64,000 nt of DNA from Enterococcus gallinarum NBRC 100675 (GTDB lineage Bacteria > Bacillota > Bacilli > Lactobacillales > Enterococcaceae): NCBI RefSeq assembly GCF_001544275.1, contig NZ_BCQE01000018.1, positions 1-64,000 on the forward strand, in the 5' to 3' direction. Below the pieces are notes generated by a model that saw only the letters and a program-made list of their open reading frames with translations, was not told the origin of the DNA and ran no database searches. The position numbers and the translations under genes are program-made. Positions 34,823 to 43,443 of this stretch are shown piece by piece. The first letter of the stretch is position 1. Every line of letters starts with the position of its first letter.

Positions 34823-35482
34823 TTAAAGATCTGCTAACTGATCTTGGTCAAGCAGCCACACCGTTCGCTTATTGCGGCGGATCCATAGTTTCTCTTCAAA
34901 GCGTTTTAATTTTCTTGAAAGAGTTTCGGGTGTGGTTCCTAAAAACAACGCCAGCTCCTTCATTTTCATAGGCAGCACAACTTGATCTGATTCGGCAACT
35001 TTTGCTAGATCTAGTAGATAAGTTGCTAATCGTTCATCAACTTTTTCCATCATCAGAAAGCGTGCTTGCTGTTCGACTTTTAGCATTTTTTGCGCATTTA
35101 TTTCTAATAATTTCAAACTTAGCTGGGGGTAATCCAGCAACAGCTGCGTAAAATCTCGCTGTTTGAGAACACAAACTTCTGTTTTCTCCAACGCTTCTCC
35201 AAACAATAGTTCGTTTCGAACACCAAATAGTTGTTTCTCTCCCTCATAGCCACCGGGTTCAATGACACGCAGGACTTGCTCTTTGCCATTAGCGGAAAGC
35301 TGATAGACCTTCAAGCTTCCACGAGCAACGATCACTAACTGATCAGCACTGGTTGGGGTAAATATCAGTTCCCCTTTTTCCTTAATGTGATGTGTAACCA
35401 GCATGTGAATCACTCGTTGATCCGTTTCATCTAAATGATTGAACAATGGCACTAATGAAACACACATATGATCCTTTGCCAT
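34823..35482 (-). CDS. Crp/Fnr-family regulator (FLP-like)
   Basis: The 219-aa protein has a cyclic-nucleotide-binding-like beta-roll (about 15-130, LIFTPTSADQLVIVARGSLK) and a C-terminal helix-turn-helix (LALFLGTTPETLSRKLKRFE). It has no N-terminal Cys cluster for an iron-sulphur site; only Cys7 and one more Cys occur, as in FLP proteins of lactic acid bacteria. Recognition residues E..SRKLKR fit a TTGAT-type half site, and perfect TTGATnnnnATCAA boxes lie at 36263 and 38228 in the metal genes upstream. It probably controls them. Confidence 0.8.
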   Translation of the reverse strand: MAKDHMCVSLVPLFNHLDETDQRVIHMLVTHHIKEKGELIFTPTSADQLVIVARGSLKVYQLSANGKEQVLRVIEPGGYEGEKQLFGVRNELLFGEALEKTEVCVLKQRDFTQLLLDYPQLSLKLLEINAQKMLKVEQQARFLMMEKVDERLATYLLDLAKVAESDQVVLPMKMKELALFLGTTPETLSRKLKRFEEKLWIRRNKRTVWLLDQDQLADL

Positions 35483-35979
35483 GGAAATCCTCTCCTATTC
35501 GTTACCAGTTTCCCCGCAAAATTGTCCTATCCAAGGAATCAATGGCCTTGCAATCACGCAGAAACTTCTTTAGAAAACTCAAAAACTCAGTCCTGCCGAA
35601 CTTCTTTTATGGAATGTCTCAAACAGCAACAACAGCTGCGATTGCTCAACAGCCATGCATGTTAACACGCGACGTTTCTTTTTTAATGTACCACTTTTTT
35701 TGAGCATCGTACACCCACCAATTAGCACTAGTGTTGACATAAATTTCTGGAAGTTTACTACTTGATGCACCCATTCAAGGATTCCTTCTTCATCAATACT
35801 GTTGAGACTAAATCTCCTTGTTGAAGCCTACCCGACTGCTTTGAAATAAGCCATTAATCCCGTGATCGTCTAACGGCTAAATCTATACACGAAAAAATAA
35901 TTAACGATAGTAATAGAAAAGATCCATTATCCCTTTCCTATTAACTTCCTTCGGCTTCATTCCTTTGTTTCAAGTAATA
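35483..35979. other. intergenic, no gene supported
   Basis: About 500 bp between the metal chaperone and the Fnr-type gene. Short open frames exist on both strands but have no ribosome sites or recognisable families. No clear promoter or repeat was found apart from AT-rich stretches. Confidence 0.4.
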
Positions 35980-36207
35980 TCAAGCCAACTCTTTTAGTTG
36001 AATCCCTTCAACGACATAACCTAGCGTTTCGATCACTTGTTGGATTTCTTGCGGAGTGATGATTTCTGGTTGAAATTCTACTTTTACTTTACTGGCATTG
36101 AACAGAACATTCACTTTTGTTACACCAGACTGGCGACTCAACCCTTGTTCGATTTTTTGCATACAAGATGGACAAGTTAAGGTTTGTAATTGAATAATTG
36201 ATTTCAT
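35980..36207 (-). CDS. CopZ-like heavy-metal chaperone
   Basis: This 75-aa protein is a single HMA domain with the metal-binding motif TCPSCMQKIE (CxxC, residues 13-16), in place of the common GMxCxxC. The fold pattern and length match CopZ/HMA proteins. A strong ribosome site (AAAGGAGGAA) precedes it. It follows the ATPase gene by 25 nt and should hand metal to it. The metal (copper, zinc or other) cannot be decided from the sequence. Confidence 0.8.
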   Translation of the reverse strand: MKSIIQLQTLTCPSCMQKIEQGLSRQSGVTKVNVLFNASKVKVEFQPEIITPQEIQQVIETLGYVVEGIQLKELA

Positions 36208-36232
36208 GACTATTCCTCCTTTATTGATAGTC

Positions 36233-38167
36233 TTATTTTAATTCTTCTTGTGTCACTAATAATTGATTTGTATCAAGTTTTGACTTATTTGGTTTCGCCA
36301 GCAAGCGCATCGCGTTCAAGACAACAAGCAAAATACTTAACTCATGGAAAAACATCCCGCTGGCCATATAGATGAAGCCAAAGACCAAACCTACTAACAA
36401 GAATAAAACAGTTCCTAACGCAATCAGAATGTTTTCTTTCATCTTTCTGACGGTTCTTTTCGTTAGTTGATAGGCATAATTTAGTTGCTCGATCCGTGAT
36501 TGAATCAATACAATATCAGAGGTTTCGACTGCCACATCTGTCCCATTGCCCATCGCAATCCCAATATCAGCAAGTGCAATTGAAGGACTATCATTGATGC
36601 CATCTCCCACAAAAGCAACTATCTCCCCTTTTTTCTGTAAATGTCGAATAAAGTCCGCTTTTTCTTCAGGTAAAAGCTCACCATGAATCTCTGTTAACCC
36701 TAACGTGTGGCCAATCAAATTTGCGGTGTGTTGATGGTCTCCCGTCAGCATGATCAGCCGTTTTATGCCGCTTTTTCTCAGTGCATGAATCGTTTCTGAT
36801 GCCCCTGAACGAATCGCATCTTTGATACCAAATAATTGAGTCAATTGCTGATCACACGCTACTAAAACGATTGAATGACCCTGTCCTCGTAATTCATCTT
36901 CCTGCCGTTGTACCTCCATCGATAGCTCGATCCCTTGTTCAATCATAAATTGTCTGTTACCGATCAACACATCATGGCCATTTGCAACCGCCTGTACACC
37001 GCGTCCCTTATGGATCTTCGTCTGCTCCACATGGACTGCTTCCCAACTTTCCCCGACAGTTCTTGCATACTGAAGAATCGCTTGACCTAATGGATGATCG
37101 GATTCTGCTTCTACGGCTGCCGTTAAGGCTAAATCGTCTTTATCGGTAAAAATCTTTGCGGCAGTCACACTTGGCTTGCCTTCAGTCAATGTCCCTGTTT
37201 TATCAAAAACAATCGTATCGACACGGCTGAAAGTAGCCATGACTTCGCTGCCTTTAATCAGTACTCCATTCTTGGCACCATTCCCGATCCCCGCAACATT
37301 GGCTACCGGAACACCGATAATAAGCGCTCCGGGGCATCCTAGCACCAGTAGCGTGATCGCTAGACGAATCTCTTTAGTAATCAAGCCTATGAGAACAGCC
37401 AGCACCAAAATCAGAGGTGTATAATAGGTGGCAAAACGGTCAATCAAACGTTCGGCAGCTGATTTGCTATCTTGTGCCTCTTCAACGAGTTCAATGATTT
37501 TACCAAATGTCGTCTCTTCTCCAACTTTTTGAGCTCGGATTTTTAATGTACCGTTTTCGAGAATCGTTCCTGCAAAAACCATTGCGCCTACTGCTTTTCT
37601 AACAAGTTCAGCTTCTCCCGTCACTGCTGCTTCTTTTAAGTAGCCCGATCCTTCAACAATCATGCCATCCACTGGCACTTGAGCACCTGCTTTCACCAGC
37701 AAGCGATCCCCCACTTTGACTTCTTCAATTGCTACTTCTGCCGTCTTTTCAACGGCGTCTTCATTCGCTGAGGGGATATATTTCCAGGCTTTTGCCGGCG
37801 ACATATTGATGAGAGATTGAATTGCTGATCGCGTATGGGCTAACGTTTTTTGTTCAAGAACATGACCAAACAAAAAAAGAAAGGTCACAATAGCTGATTC
37901 ATTGTATTCCCCAATAAAAAGGGCGCCCAGCACTGCCACAGTCACTAATAAGTCAATACTAAGGACTTTCACTTTTGCCGCTTGATAAGCTTGGATAGCA
38001 ATGGGAAGACCACCAATAACAGAAGCAATAAACAAGCAACTCTCATAGAGTACCTGCTGCTGCAATAAATATTTCCCACCAAATGCAGTGACGATCAGAC
38101 AACCGCTGATTATTGTCAGCAACACTTGGTTTGCTTGTATCTTTTTTTGGATCTTCAATGTCTCCAC
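36233..38167 (-). CDS. P1B-type heavy-metal ATPase with CPG motif
   Basis: The product has up to 644 aa. The start is GTG 38167 or TTG 38158; the latter has a better-placed GGAGTGGAG. It shows TGE (AAVTGEAELV), the phosphorylation motif DKTGT, SDHP (ESDHPLGQAI) and GDGINDSP. The metal-site motif in the sixth membrane helix is LGCPGALIIGVP, so CPG replaces the common CPC. There is no N-terminal HMA domain; the separate CopZ-like protein may serve. It should export metal across the membrane. Perfect FNR-type boxes before and inside the gene suggest control by the nearby Fnr-type regulator. Confidence 0.85.
   Translation of the reverse strand: METLKIQKKIQANQVLLTIISGCLIVTAFGGKYLLQQQVLYESCLFIASVIGGLPIAIQAYQAAKVKVLSIDLLVTVAVLGALFIGEYNESAIVTFLFLFGHVLEQKTLAHTRSAIQSLINMSPAKAWKYIPSANEDAVEKTAEVAIEEVKVGDRLLVKAGAQVPVDGMIVEGSGYLKEAAVTGEAELVRKAVGAMVFAGTILENGTLKIRAQKVGEETTFGKIIELVEEAQDSKSAAERLIDRFATYYTPLILVLAVLIGLITKEIRLAITLLVLGCPGALIIGVPVANVAGIGNGAKNGVLIKGSEVMATFSRVDTIVFDKTGTLTEGKPSVTAAKIFTDKDDLALTAAVEAESDHPLGQAILQYARTVGESWEAVHVEQTKIHKGRGVQAVANGHDVLIGNRQFMIEQGIELSMEVQRQEDELRGQGHSIVLVACDQQLTQLFGIKDAIRSGASETIHALRKSGIKRLIMLTGDHQHTANLIGHTLGLTEIHGELLPEEKADFIRHLQKKGEIVAFVGDGINDSPSIALADIGIAMGNGTDVAVETSDIVLIQSRIEQLNYAYQLTKRTVRKMKENILIALGTVLFLLVGLVFGFIYMASGMFFHELSILLVVLNAMRLLAKPNKSKLDTNQLLVTQEELK
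36263..36276. promoter_or_regulatory. FNR/FLP-type box inside the 3' end of the ATPase gene
   Basis: TTGATTTGTATCAA is a perfect TTGATnnnnATCAA palindrome. It lies 56 nt before the CopZ-like start and is identical to the box upstream of the ATPase, so the chaperone may have its own regulated promoter. Confidence 0.6.
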
Positions 38168-38227
38168 TCCTTTTTTGTTTGTAGGGATGATTCAGCGCTA
38201 GTTTAACGAAAAGGAGCGAAAAACAAA

Positions 38228-38241
38228 TTGATTTGTATCAA
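38228..38241. promoter_or_regulatory. FNR/FLP-type box upstream of the ATPase
   Basis: TTGATTTGTATCAA is a perfect palindrome 61 nt before the GTG start of the ATPase. It is probably the operator of the Crp/Fnr-type protein encoded at 34823-35482. Confidence 0.7.
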
Positions 38242-38242
38242 G

Positions 38243-38273
38243 AAAAAAAGAGCTGCAACATAAGTAGCAACTC
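38243..38273 (-). terminator. terminator downstream of the DUF4430 gene
   Basis: The imperfect stem GAG.TGC.AC/GT.GCA.CTC is followed by TTTTTTTC on the minus strand. Confidence 0.5.
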
Positions 38274-38284
38274 GAGGATACTGA

Positions 38285-38365
38285 ATGGCACAATACATCG
38301 TGCAAGCCAAAGAGACCTGCTGGATCCTAGTCCTTATTGGGGGGTCTCGGTTGAAAACATATGTT
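38285..38365 (+). promoter_or_regulatory. B12-box-like element, possible partial cobalamin riboswitch
   Basis: The plus strand has a GCAC/GTGC hairpin followed by AAGCCAAAGAGACCTGC (38304-38320), close to the cobalamin-riboswitch B12 box AAGCCAGGAGACCTGC, then a possible pairing GAGACC/GGTCTC. The 5' riboswitch core was not convincingly found. It points into the 3' end of the minus-strand DUF4430 gene, so it would control an antisense RNA. The B12 gene set to the right makes it worth noting. Confidence 0.3.
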
Positions 38366-38384
38366 ACACCTCTTAAAGGGTGAG

Positions 38385-38804
38385 TTAGAATGCTTGTAAA
38401 TTAAAAGTGATCGTATCAGCTTTTTTCAAAAACAGCTCTTGGGCACCTTTATCACTCATTTCATTATTGACTGTATAGACCCAAAATACATTGTTCTTTT
38501 GATCTTGACTCATTCCATCGATCGAAGTGATAAAGCCATCTTTTTCTTCAATCGTAAAGTTTTCTTTCATTACTTTCAGTAGTGATTCATTTTCTTGAAA
38601 AGCAACTTCTTTTGAGGTGACTTCCTCACCTTTATTCGTGATAACAATCGTAGCTGTTAATTGTTTCTGATCAACAGAACGTTCTGTGCTTTCTACACTT
38701 TGTGCATTTTGGGTATTTTCTGAAGATGTACGCGTGTTTCCTTGACAGCCACTAGTGACAAATAATCCCCCTAACAACACGATTACGACTAACAATTTTT
38801 TCAT
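38385..38804 (-). CDS. DUF4430 lipoprotein, probable cobalamin-binding
   Basis: The 139-aa protein has a lipoprotein signal with lipobox (VTSGC, Cys20), a Ser/Thr linker and a DUF4430 (transcobalamin-like C-terminal) domain: ENESLLKVMKENF, GFITSIDG, FWVYTVNN and a final ADTITFNLQAF. DUF4430 proteins are known beside ECF cobalamin transporters. It lies downstream of the B12-dependent reductase, so I infer that it captures B12 outside the cell for the CbrT-like transporter at 41549. Confidence 0.75.
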   Translation of the reverse strand: MKKLLVVIVLLGGLFVTSGCQGNTRTSSENTQNAQSVESTERSVDQKQLTATIVITNKGEEVTSKEVAFQENESLLKVMKENFTIEEKDGFITSIDGMSQDQKNNVFWVYTVNNEMSDKGAQELFLKKADTITFNLQAF

Positions 38805-38925
38805 TTATTTATTCCTTCCCGACATACGTCATTAAAATCTACTCTTTTATCCATCGAAAAACATACTAAATATTTACTGAAACACAGGTATATCCCTTAT
38901 CTCTTCAATCACTAATGATCTATTT

Positions 38926-41421
38926 TTACAAACCACATTTCAATTGAATTTTACAATTGGTACATGTACTACAACCGCCAATTTCTTCTATTGTTCCTTC
39001 ATGACAGATGGGACAAATGTCACCAGAAAACACTGGTTCATTCGTTTGGGTGGTAAATTGATCTTCTGCTGGTTCTACTTGAGTGTTCATTTCATTGTCG
39101 ATTGCTTCCAAAGTCAATACTTGTGAATCACGGCTGCCATCCACGTATACAGTACCGCCTTTGGCACCACCATCGTAGAGATCCATATAGACTTTCGCCA
39201 CCTGACTTACAGAATACCCTTTCGGTGCATTGACAGTTTTTGAAATCGAACTATCCACCCAGCGTTGAATCGCACATTGAACACCAACATGTTCTTCTGG
39301 GGTCAGTTCCATTGCTGAAATGAAGAAGTCTGGCAGCTGATCTTTGTCTTGTTCCGGATGATTCGCAAGATATTCTTCAACAATTGCTGCATTGATCTCA
39401 ATAAATTTGCCTAATCTGCCACTTCTAAAATAGGAGAAGGAGTAGTAAGGCTCTAATCCTGTTGACACACCGGTCATCGTTCCCGTCGATCCTGTTGGTG
39501 CGACAGTCAAAAGATGTGAGTTGCGAATCCCAAATTGCATCACCCCTTCACGAATATAGGCTGGCATTTTTTTCATATACCCTGTGTCAATAAACTTCTC
39601 TCGTAATGCTTGTGTCTCTTGATCGTCTTTCCCAATCAAAAATGGAAAACTGCCCTTTTCTTTTGCTAAATTAATGGAGGCTTCATAGGCGGTGATAGCA
39701 ATCGTCTCAAAAATCTGATCGACTAATTGATTGCCTTCTGCTGAACCATAAGTTTTCTCACAATAGATCAGTAGATAGGCTAAGCCCATGATGCCAAGTC
39801 CAACACGTCTTTCACCTTTCGCTTGGCGCTCATTTTTATCAAAGAAGTAAGGGGTCGCATCAATGACATTGTCTTGAAAACGAACTGCGGTTTTAACCGT
39901 TTCTCTTAATTTAGCAAAATCAACTGTCCCCGTTTGATGATCGGCCATGTTTGCCAAATTGACTGCTGCTAGATTACATACAGCATAAGGTGTTAACGGC
40001 TGTTCACCACAAGGATTCGTCGCAACCACTTTTTGCCCATAGGCTGTAGCATTGGTCATTTTATTGGCATTATCGATAAAGAAGATACCGGGTTCAGCTG
40101 AGTACGTGGCACAAAAAGTGATCAAATTCCACAATTCACGAGCCCTGATCCTTTGATAGGTTTTTACTTTATGACCGGCGGCTTCCCATTCTCGTACATC
40201 TCCGACTTCTGCCCACTTTGCATCGTATTCCGCCATTTCTTCTTCGGAATAATTATCGATATCTGGGAAACGCAGTGCATACCAATCGTCTTTCTTTACT
40301 GCATCCATGAATTCTTCTGTCAAACAAACAGAAATATTCGCTCCAGTCAAGAAGTCGCTGTTTTTAACCGTATAACTTCCTCCATGCCGTAGCTTTTCTT
40401 TTGCTGTCTTGATCATTTCATTTTGCTCGGTATCTGATGATTCTGGAAGCTGAGCAATATGAGTATACATTTTTTCTTCCATTTTTGACAAAGGATCAAA
40501 ATGAAGTTTTTCATTGATTAACTGTTTGATGGTGTCATTTTTCAATGTTTTGTTTAACTGCAGCAATACTGCAGGATTCTGGATTTTAGAAATAATGAAC
40601 GCCAAAATGTCTGGATGCCAGTCAGCCATCATGATCATCTGTGCGCCGCGACGACTTCCCCCTTGCTCGACCAGATTCGTCAAATTGGCTAAGTCATTCA
40701 ACCAAGAGACGGCACCAGAGGATCGCCCGCTGACACCATGGACCACACAAGCTTTTGGCCGTAAAGTTGAACCATTAGTACCAACTCCTCCGCCCCGACT
40801 CATAATCTCCATCACTTCTTGTCTGTGTACAGCGATTCCTTTACGAGAGTCGTGAATGAAAGGCATCACAAAGCAATTGAAATAGGTAACTTGAGACTTA
40901 GTACCAGCGCCATAAAGGACTCGACCTGCTGGAATCAGATTTTGTTCGGCAATCTGCTGATAAAACTGCTCAAGAAACAACTCCTGCTCTAACTCTTTAT
41001 CGGAAATCCCTCTAGCGACTCGGCGAGCGATTTGTTCGAAATAAAGTTCCAGTGGTTTTTCGATCTCATTTTTCCGTCGTTTGACAAGACCACTAACTTG
41101 TTCAGCAGTATTTTCTATAGCTGAGCGATACTCTTCTTCAACCTCTATGGAGACCATGTCGTCATCAATAGACTTTACCCATCCGATGCCTCGAGCAGGA
41201 TATTGAGGATCTTCTTTTGTGGTTAAAATAACCAAATCACCCTTATCTAATGTTTGGTGGTTTTGATCCTTGAAAGAATAGCGATCGAGCATGATCAAGC
41301 GAGAAATTCCTTCAAATGTGTTCGTCATCTCAGTAGTGATTGCTGAGACTTCTGGGAACATATGAATGTCCTCGTTTAGCTTGCTTATCGTTTGTTTACT
41401 GTAAATCATTTTTTGTGCCAC
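38926..41421 (-). CDS. nrdJ: B12-dependent ribonucleotide reductase, class II
   Basis: The product has up to 831 aa. The start is GTG 41421 or ATG 41409, the latter with GGAAGGTGG upstream. Class II features include LIPAGRVLYGAGT, SGRSSGAVSWLNDLANLTN, NPCGEQPLTPYAVCNLAAVN (radical-site Cys and Glu), VAPTGSTGTMTGVSTGLEPYY, and a C-terminal zinc-like cluster CPICHEG...CSTCTNC. It makes deoxyribonucleotides with or without oxygen using adenosylcobalamin. Two tandem NrdR boxes precede it. Confidence 0.93.
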   Translation of the reverse strand: MAQKMIYSKQTISKLNEDIHMFPEVSAITTEMTNTFEGISRLIMLDRYSFKDQNHQTLDKGDLVILTTKEDPQYPARGIGWVKSIDDDMVSIEVEEEYRSAIENTAEQVSGLVKRRKNEIEKPLELYFEQIARRVARGISDKELEQELFLEQFYQQIAEQNLIPAGRVLYGAGTKSQVTYFNCFVMPFIHDSRKGIAVHRQEVMEIMSRGGGVGTNGSTLRPKACVVHGVSGRSSGAVSWLNDLANLTNLVEQGGSRRGAQMIMMADWHPDILAFIISKIQNPAVLLQLNKTLKNDTIKQLINEKLHFDPLSKMEEKMYTHIAQLPESSDTEQNEMIKTAKEKLRHGGSYTVKNSDFLTGANISVCLTEEFMDAVKKDDWYALRFPDIDNYSEEEMAEYDAKWAEVGDVREWEAAGHKVKTYQRIRARELWNLITFCATYSAEPGIFFIDNANKMTNATAYGQKVVATNPCGEQPLTPYAVCNLAAVNLANMADHQTGTVDFAKLRETVKTAVRFQDNVIDATPYFFDKNERQAKGERRVGLGIMGLAYLLIYCEKTYGSAEGNQLVDQIFETIAITAYEASINLAKEKGSFPFLIGKDDQETQALREKFIDTGYMKKMPAYIREGVMQFGIRNSHLLTVAPTGSTGTMTGVSTGLEPYYSFSYFRSGRLGKFIEINAAIVEEYLANHPEQDKDQLPDFFISAMELTPEEHVGVQCAIQRWVDSSISKTVNAPKGYSVSQVAKVYMDLYDGGAKGGTVYVDGSRDSQVLTLEAIDNEMNTQVEPAEDQFTTQTNEPVFSGDICPICHEGTIEEIGGCSTCTNCKIQLKCGL

Positions 41422-41429
41422 CTTCCCAT

Positions 41430-41445
41430 ACTCAACATATTGTGT
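41430..41445. promoter_or_regulatory. NrdR box 1
   Basis: ACTCAACATATTGTGT matches the remembered NrdR consensus acaCwAtATaTwGtgt at 14 of 16 positions. It lies 9 nt before the nrdJ GTG and exactly 31 bp from box 2. Confidence 0.6.
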
Positions 41446-41460
41446 CTGGAATTCATTATC

Positions 41461-41476
41461 ACACTACATAATGTGT
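41461..41476. promoter_or_regulatory. NrdR box 2
   Basis: ACACTACATAATGTGT matches the NrdR consensus at 14 of 16 positions. The 31-bp offset to box 1 (three helical turns) is the usual spacing of tandem NrdR boxes. It also ends 9 bp before the -35 of the divergent transporter gene. Confidence 0.65.
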
Positions 41477-41485
41477 TTTTCAATC

Positions 41486-41513
41486 TTGAAATTTATTTTT
41501 TTTCATGTATAAT
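41486..41513 (+). promoter_or_regulatory. promoter of the cobalamin transporter gene
   Basis: TTGAAA is followed 16 nt later by TATAAT, with the start codon 35 nt further on. It overlaps the regulatory region of nrdJ. Confidence 0.7.
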
Positions 41514-41548
41514 GAGAACAATTATCAATTAGAAAGACGGCGATTTCG

Positions 41549-42079
41549 ATGTTCCAGCCTCATAGCCATATATTTTCCGTTCAAAAAATTTCTCTATTAG
41601 CACTCCTTACTGCGTCTTGTATCGTTGGACGCTTATTTTTTGTCTGGATCCCCAACGTTCAGCCCATGAGTGCTGTTTTATTTTTATTAGCCCTGGCAGG
41701 CAGTTTGTCTGATGCTTTGATCGTTGCTTTATTGAGTTTGCTTGGTACAAATATCTATTTAGGGATGGGGCCTTGGACGATCAGCCAATTTGTAGCACTG
41801 GCTGCTATGATTACTTTTTTTCATCTGGGAGGAAAAATATCTCTCATAAAGCAAAGCCGCTTAATCCAAGCACTTCTAGCGTTCATTTGTGGTATTCTAT
41901 ACGGTTTGATCGTTTCTATGATGGAAGTTTGGCTTTATCAGTTTCCTTCTTTTACAGCCTATTATCTTCAAGGCTTCGTATTTGATTTGTTTCATGCTAG
42001 CGGAAACTTCCTGTTTTATTTGATCTTATTCCCCGTATTTGAGCGAATGATGCCCGCATTAAATAAATGGAGAAAATAG
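41549..42079 (+). CDS. ECF transporter S component, CbrT-like (cobalamin)
   Basis: The 176-aa protein has about six membrane segments. The pattern NVQPMSAVLFLLALAGSL, then LLGTNIYLGMGPWTISQFVA, is typical of ECF S components of the CbrT type. It is divergent from nrdJ and close to a DUF4430 lipoprotein, which supports cobalamin as the substrate; the shared ECF ATPase module would be encoded elsewhere. It is the only plus-strand gene in this region. Confidence 0.75.
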   Translation: MFQPHSHIFSVQKISLLALLTASCIVGRLFFVWIPNVQPMSAVLFLLALAGSLSDALIVALLSLLGTNIYLGMGPWTISQFVALAAMITFFHLGGKISLIKQSRLIQALLAFICGILYGLIVSMMEVWLYQFPSFTAYYLQGFVFDLFHASGNFLFYLILFPVFERMMPALNKWRK

Positions 42080-42163
42080 AAAAGCGTAATCTTTGCTCGA
42101 ACCATCACCAAATTAGGAGCACTTACCAACTCTTTTGTCAAAGAAACGTGAAGCGGATTCGTC

Positions 42164-42221
42164 AAAAAAAATCTTTTTACCAAGTTAGCCTAGGCTTCTT
42201 AACAAGGTAAAAAGATTTTTA
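42164..42221. terminator. bidirectional terminator
   Basis: The 12-bp stem AATCTTTTTACC/GGTAAAAAGATT lies between the convergent transporter and acetyltransferase genes. Confidence 0.8.
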
Positions 42222-42244
42222 TTGTTTGAAGAGAACTTTCTGAT

Positions 42245-42748
42245 TCACTGTTCCTGTTTTATCCTATTTTTCTGTTGTGGGTAGTCAAGGCGATGCAACT
42301 GATAGAGTGCGTCTTCTTCCGTTTTGACTAACGAAAAATTCAGTTTTTCTAAAAGTTTTATCGAAGCTAGATTTCCAGGCGCTACCTCTGCTTTTACTGA
42401 TTGAACACCTTGATCAAACAGCCACTGTATCGTCGCTTGAATCACTTCTGAGCCGTATCCTTTTTGAGACTCATGAGGATGGATCGTGTAACCGATCCAG
42501 AAAAAATCTGCTTCATTTTTTAAATAGATATCACCGATCAGCCGTTCATCTAAAGTGTGCACAACTGCTAAATTTTTGCCTTCAGAAAAACTTTTTGTAT
42601 GCAGCAGTTCTTTGATATACGCAGCTTTTTCCATGTTTTTGAAACCTTGGTACTTCATCCACTCTAAATCATTTCTATAGGTCATAACTGTTGGGATATC
42701 TTCGATCCTAAAATCACGGATAAAACAACGTGGTGTGCAAAAATACAT
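42245..42748 (-). CDS. GNAT acetyltransferase (RimJ/L-like)
   Basis: The start is MYFCTPRCFIRDF at 42748 with GAGGAGGGG upstream. The 167-aa product has the GNAT fold: an RDFRIEDIPTV start, a beta strand with GDIYLKNEADFFWIGYTI, and a CoA-binding ESQKGYGSEVIQA (QxxGxG/A). RimJ/L-like enzymes of this size acetylate N-termini or small amines. The substrate is unknown. Confidence 0.75.
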   Translation of the reverse strand: MYFCTPRCFIRDFRIEDIPTVMTYRNDLEWMKYQGFKNMEKAAYIKELLHTKSFSEGKNLAVVHTLDERLIGDIYLKNEADFFWIGYTIHPHESQKGYGSEVIQATIQWLFDQGVQSVKAEVAPGNLASIKLLEKLNFSLVKTEEDALYQLHRLDYPQQKNRIKQEQ

Positions 42749-42827
42749 GATACCCCTCCTCATTGCATCTTGACCCTTATCTCAAGTAGAGAGTCAACTG
42801 ACGTTTTGCTTATTGAAAATAGACTCG

Positions 42828-43328
42828 CTAGTTCCTTGATCTTGGGTGAACAAAAATTTTTTCGTAAGAAAGAACCTTGACTTTCTTTTGATTCATTTGA
42901 GCAATGGTTTCTTTAGTGGGCCGAAAACCTAACGATCGCCAAAATTTACCCGCTGGTTGATTATTCAATAAAACGGCCAAGGCTAGTTTCGTCATCCCTT
43001 CAGAAAGAAGAATTTCTTCTAATTTATGAACGATTGCTTTCCCGTGTCCTTGCCTCTTTTCATTGATCAACAATAATCCAATATAAGCGGTTTGCTCTTC
43101 TGGATAGTCAACTAAGTAGTCAAGGATCGCCACCGGCTTTGTATCCTTTCTAACTAAAAAAAAGCGTTTATTTTCTTTCTTTACTGATTCAGGCTTATCT
43201 ACCATATCTTGTTTTAATAACTGCAAGGAAGCCACATCATCCGTTAAAGAAAAATACGGCTGATTATTTAAATAGATGGAAACAGCTTCCTGTTCATTTG
43301 CGTCAGTCACTCTCTCGAAAGTAAACAT
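42828..43328 (-). CDS. GNAT acetyltransferase
   Basis: The 166-aa protein has the GNAT core: AILDYLVDYPEEQTAYIGLLL, the CoA-binding KRQGHGKAIVHKLEE, and LNNQPAGKFWRSLGFRP. The substrate is unknown. It is the second of three acetyltransferase genes in this region. Confidence 0.78.
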   Translation of the reverse strand: MFTFERVTDANEQEAVSIYLNNQPYFSLTDDVASLQLLKQDMVDKPESVKKENKRFFLVRKDTKPVAILDYLVDYPEEQTAYIGLLLINEKRQGHGKAIVHKLEEILLSEGMTKLALAVLLNNQPAGKFWRSLGFRPTKETIAQMNQKKVKVLSYEKIFVHPRSRN

Positions 43329-43443
43329 TGGTCAACTCCTTTAAAACTTTTTCTTTTGTGATTGTCTCAAGTCATTTTCTTGTCTGTTCTATGCTTGATG
43401 TGCTGCAGTCTGCTGCGGTTAGCAGCCAGCAACGAAATACATT

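Noticed and set aside
35446-35770. Short open frames on both strands upstream of the Fnr-type gene
   Set aside because: No ribosome sites, no domain resemblance, and they overlap each other and the gene's own leader.
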